Of a stretch of 64,000 bases of DNA, positions 62,679 through 64,000 are shown piece after piece (the first letter of the stretch is position 1; every line of letters starts with the position of its first letter). The stretch is from Ectothiorhodospiraceae bacterium. Lineage in GTDB: Bacteria > Pseudomonadota > Gammaproteobacteria > HK1. The stretch covers positions 62,001 through 126,000 of the forward strand of contig JACKNM010000013.1 in NCBI GenBank assembly GCA_024234875.1. Reading direction: 5' to 3'. The notes below the pieces were generated by a model. The model made no database searches. It was given only the letters and a program-made list of their open reading frames with translations, and was not told where the DNA came from. Both the position numbers and the translations under genes were made by a program.

Positions 62679-63611
62679 TCAGCGCGGACGGATCTCGGCC
62701 AGGGTCTCGAGTTGGCGGGCGTGGTCGCCGACCAGCCGCACCACCACGTGACGGGCACCGGCCTCGACGAAGCCCTGCAGCCACTCTCCGACCGCGCCGG
62801 CCGGCCCGCCGAAGCAGCCCTGGCTGCGGCGGATGGCCGCCGCCCCGGCTCCGTAGTAGCTCTCCAGATAGGCGTCGATGCGGCGCGCCGCACGCTCGCG
62901 GTCGTCGTCCACCAGCACCGTCAGGTAGACCGCGGCGGTGATCGAATCGGGGTCGCGGCCGGCGGCGGCGGCGACCTCACGCACCTGGGTGATCTGATCG
63001 CGGTAGGTGGCGGCATCCGGCCCGGTCGGGAACCAGCCGTCGAAGTGTCGGCCAGCGCGCTCGATGCCCGCCCGCACCCGGCTGCCGATCCAGATCGGCG
63101 GGCCCCCCGGGCGATGGGGCGTGGGACCGACGGCGTGCTCCTTCAGCGTCCAGCGCCCGTCCCAGGTCACCGGCTCGCCGCGCCACAGCGCGCGCGCGAG
63201 GCGCAGCCCCTCCAGCATGCGCCCGACGCGGCCCTCGAACGGCACCCCGACCGCGGTGAACTCGGCGCGGATGCTCGGGGCGTCGGTGGCGATGCCGACG
63301 CCGAGGATCACGCGCCCCTCGGCGATGCGATCGAGCGTCGCCACCTGGTGGGCGAGGACCACGGGGTTGCGCAGCGCCGGCAGCAGCACCGCGGTGCCGA
63401 GCGAGACGCGGCGCGTGCGGGCGGCGACCGCGGCGAGCAGGGTCAGCGGCTCGTGGCGGGGGCGCGCCACGATCGAGTCACCGACCCACACCGCGTCGAG
63501 CCCGAGCGCCTCGGCCTGCTCGGCCAGCGCGAGCAACGAGCCGGTCTCGTGACGACCTTCCATCACGCGCTCACGAGTCGGCAGCAGGAATCCGACGGTC
63601 ACCTCGCTCAT
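62679..63611 (-). CDS. LLM-class (luciferase-like) flavin-dependent oxidoreductase
   Basis: 310-residue TIM-barrel monooxygenase/dehydrogenase of the bacterial luciferase or F420-dependent family: VTVGFLLPTRERVMEG, LALAEQAEALGLDAVWVGDSIVA, VSLGTAVLLPALRNPVVLAHQVATLDRIAEGRVILGVG and WIGSRVRAGIERAGRHFDGWFP. Uses FMNH2 or F420H2 on an organic substrate; identity unknown. Between a glycerate kinase-like gene (19 nt) and the isochorismatase-like gene, in the same direction. Confidence 0.9.
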   Translation of the reverse strand: MSEVTVGFLLPTRERVMEGRHETGSLLALAEQAEALGLDAVWVGDSIVARPRHEPLTLLAAVAARTRRVSLGTAVLLPALRNPVVLAHQVATLDRIAEGRVILGVGIATDAPSIRAEFTAVGVPFEGRVGRMLEGLRLARALWRGEPVTWDGRWTLKEHAVGPTPHRPGGPPIWIGSRVRAGIERAGRHFDGWFPTGPDAATYRDQITQVREVAAAAGRDPDSITAAVYLTVLVDDDRERAARRIDAYLESYYGAGAAAIRRSQGCFGGPAGAVGEWLQGFVEAGARHVVVRLVGDHARQLETLAEIRPR

Positions 63612-63630
63612 GTCGCCAGGTCCTCTCAGC

Positions 63631-64000
63631 TCAGGTCCGCTCGACCAGGATCGCGCGGAAGTCGTTCACATTCGTGAGCGTCGGCCCCGTCATCACGAGG
63701 TCGCCCACTGCCTCGAACAGGGTGTAGGCGTCGTTGCCGTCGAGCACCGCGGCGGGATCGAGCCCGGCGGCGCGGGCGCGCGCGATGGTGTCGGGTCCGA
63801 TCACCGCGCCGGCATTGTCCTCGGAGCCGTCGACGCCGTCGGTGTCACAGGCGATCGCGTGCACACCGGCCAGGCCGCCGAGCTCCAGTGCGAGCGCGAG
63901 CAGGAACTCGGTATTACGCCCGCCACGGCCCTTGCCGCGCATCGTCACCGTGGTCTCGCCGCCAGAGAGGAGCACGCACGGGCGCGGTGCCGGCTGATCG
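63631..64000 (-). CDS. Glycerate 2-kinase (GckA/TtuD family), 5' part outside window
   Basis: Only the C-terminal ~122 residues are present; the frame runs to the window edge. Recognisable are CVLLSGGETTVTMRGKGRGGRNTEFLLALALEL, the DTDGVDGSEDNAGAVIG phosphate/substrate block, and the NVNDFRAIL ending. The family phosphorylates glycerate to 2-phosphoglycerate, or is annotated hydroxypyruvate reductase in tartrate operons. It completes a hydroxy-acid route in principle, since D-glycerate is a 2-hydroxy acid. Last base of the gene is in the LLM-isochorismatase run. Confidence 0.9.
   Translation of the reverse strand, partial: DQPAPRPCVLLSGGETTVTMRGKGRGGRNTEFLLALALELGGLAGVHAIACDTDGVDGSEDNAGAVIGPDTIARARAAGLDPAAVLDGNDAYTLFEAVGDLVMTGPTLTNVNDFRAILVERT

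Overview
The window is a very GC-rich (by eye about 70% G+C), densely coded chromosomal segment. It looks like a Gram-negative proteobacterium, most likely gamma- or betaproteobacterial. The evidence is an LPS-assembly gene lptE between leuS and holA, followed by proA-nadD-rsfS-rlmH-maf, tripartite tricarboxylate (TctCBA) and TAXI-type solute-binding transporters, and a PEP-CTERM-like protein. Codon bias is so strong that long antisense ORFs occur opposite almost every gene. I saw no rRNA, tRNA, CRISPR array, insertion sequence or phage, so this reads as ordinary chromosome with some accessory genes. Layout: (1) 1-784 holds a secreted HAF-repeat protein cut by the window edge. 926-9176 is a minus-strand housekeeping run, in transcription order leuS, lptE, holA, proA, nadD, rsfS, rlmH, an NTF2-like protein and maf. 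(2) 9274-15108, minus strand, has a lone ParA-type ATPase, a cyclic-nucleotide-binding/GGDEF protein, and a MoxR AAA ATPase / DUF58 / TgpA-like transglutaminase cassette. (3) 15379-17567, plus strand, has an aspartoacylase-like metallohydrolase, a retropepsin-like aspartyl protease and a YbaK deacylase. An AbrB-type membrane protein follows on the minus strand. (4) 18758-24149 is a catabolic-looking cluster: an HpaB-type hydroxylase divergent from a class III CoA-transferase and an SDR, then a stand-alone Lrp/AsnC ligand-binding domain, a small unknown protein and an uncharacterised internally duplicated protein. (5) 24229-31806 has a HerA-type ATPase, GFA protein, orphan E1-alpha dehydrogenase subunit, GNAT, a tiny protein with a double-glycine leader, SerA, a two-rhodanese sulfurtransferase and an amidase. 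(6) 31935-42461 has a PEP-CTERM-like protein, a polar amino-acid ABC transporter divergent from a sarcosine/dimethylglycine-dehydrogenase-like enzyme, a CMD protein, a membrane protein, a GMC oxidoreductase and a VOC protein. (7) 42485-47854 has a LysM protein, the nickel-pincer cofactor genes larC-larE-larB, and an MFS transporter. (8) 47860-51681 is a giant FG-GAP protein with 21 calcium-type repeats whose start is apparently frameshifted. (9) 52141-64000 has MFS-GST, an HpcH/HpaI aldolase, a secreted unknown, TctCBA, a TAXI binding protein, a LarA-family racemase, an isochorismatase-like hydrolase, an LLM oxidoreductase and a partial glycerate kinase. Functionally, the most notable theme is 2-hydroxy-acid chemistry. 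A LarA homologue carries every nickel-pincer residue I could place, and the genes that build its cofactor lie about 14 kb away in the same window. Near the LarA gene are carboxylate uptake systems and a glycerate kinase. A BIME/REP-like palindromic repeat family is scattered between genes (2041-2137, 22517-22553, 28090-28125, 61954-62001). GTGA and TGATG stop/start overlaps are common and decided several start codons.
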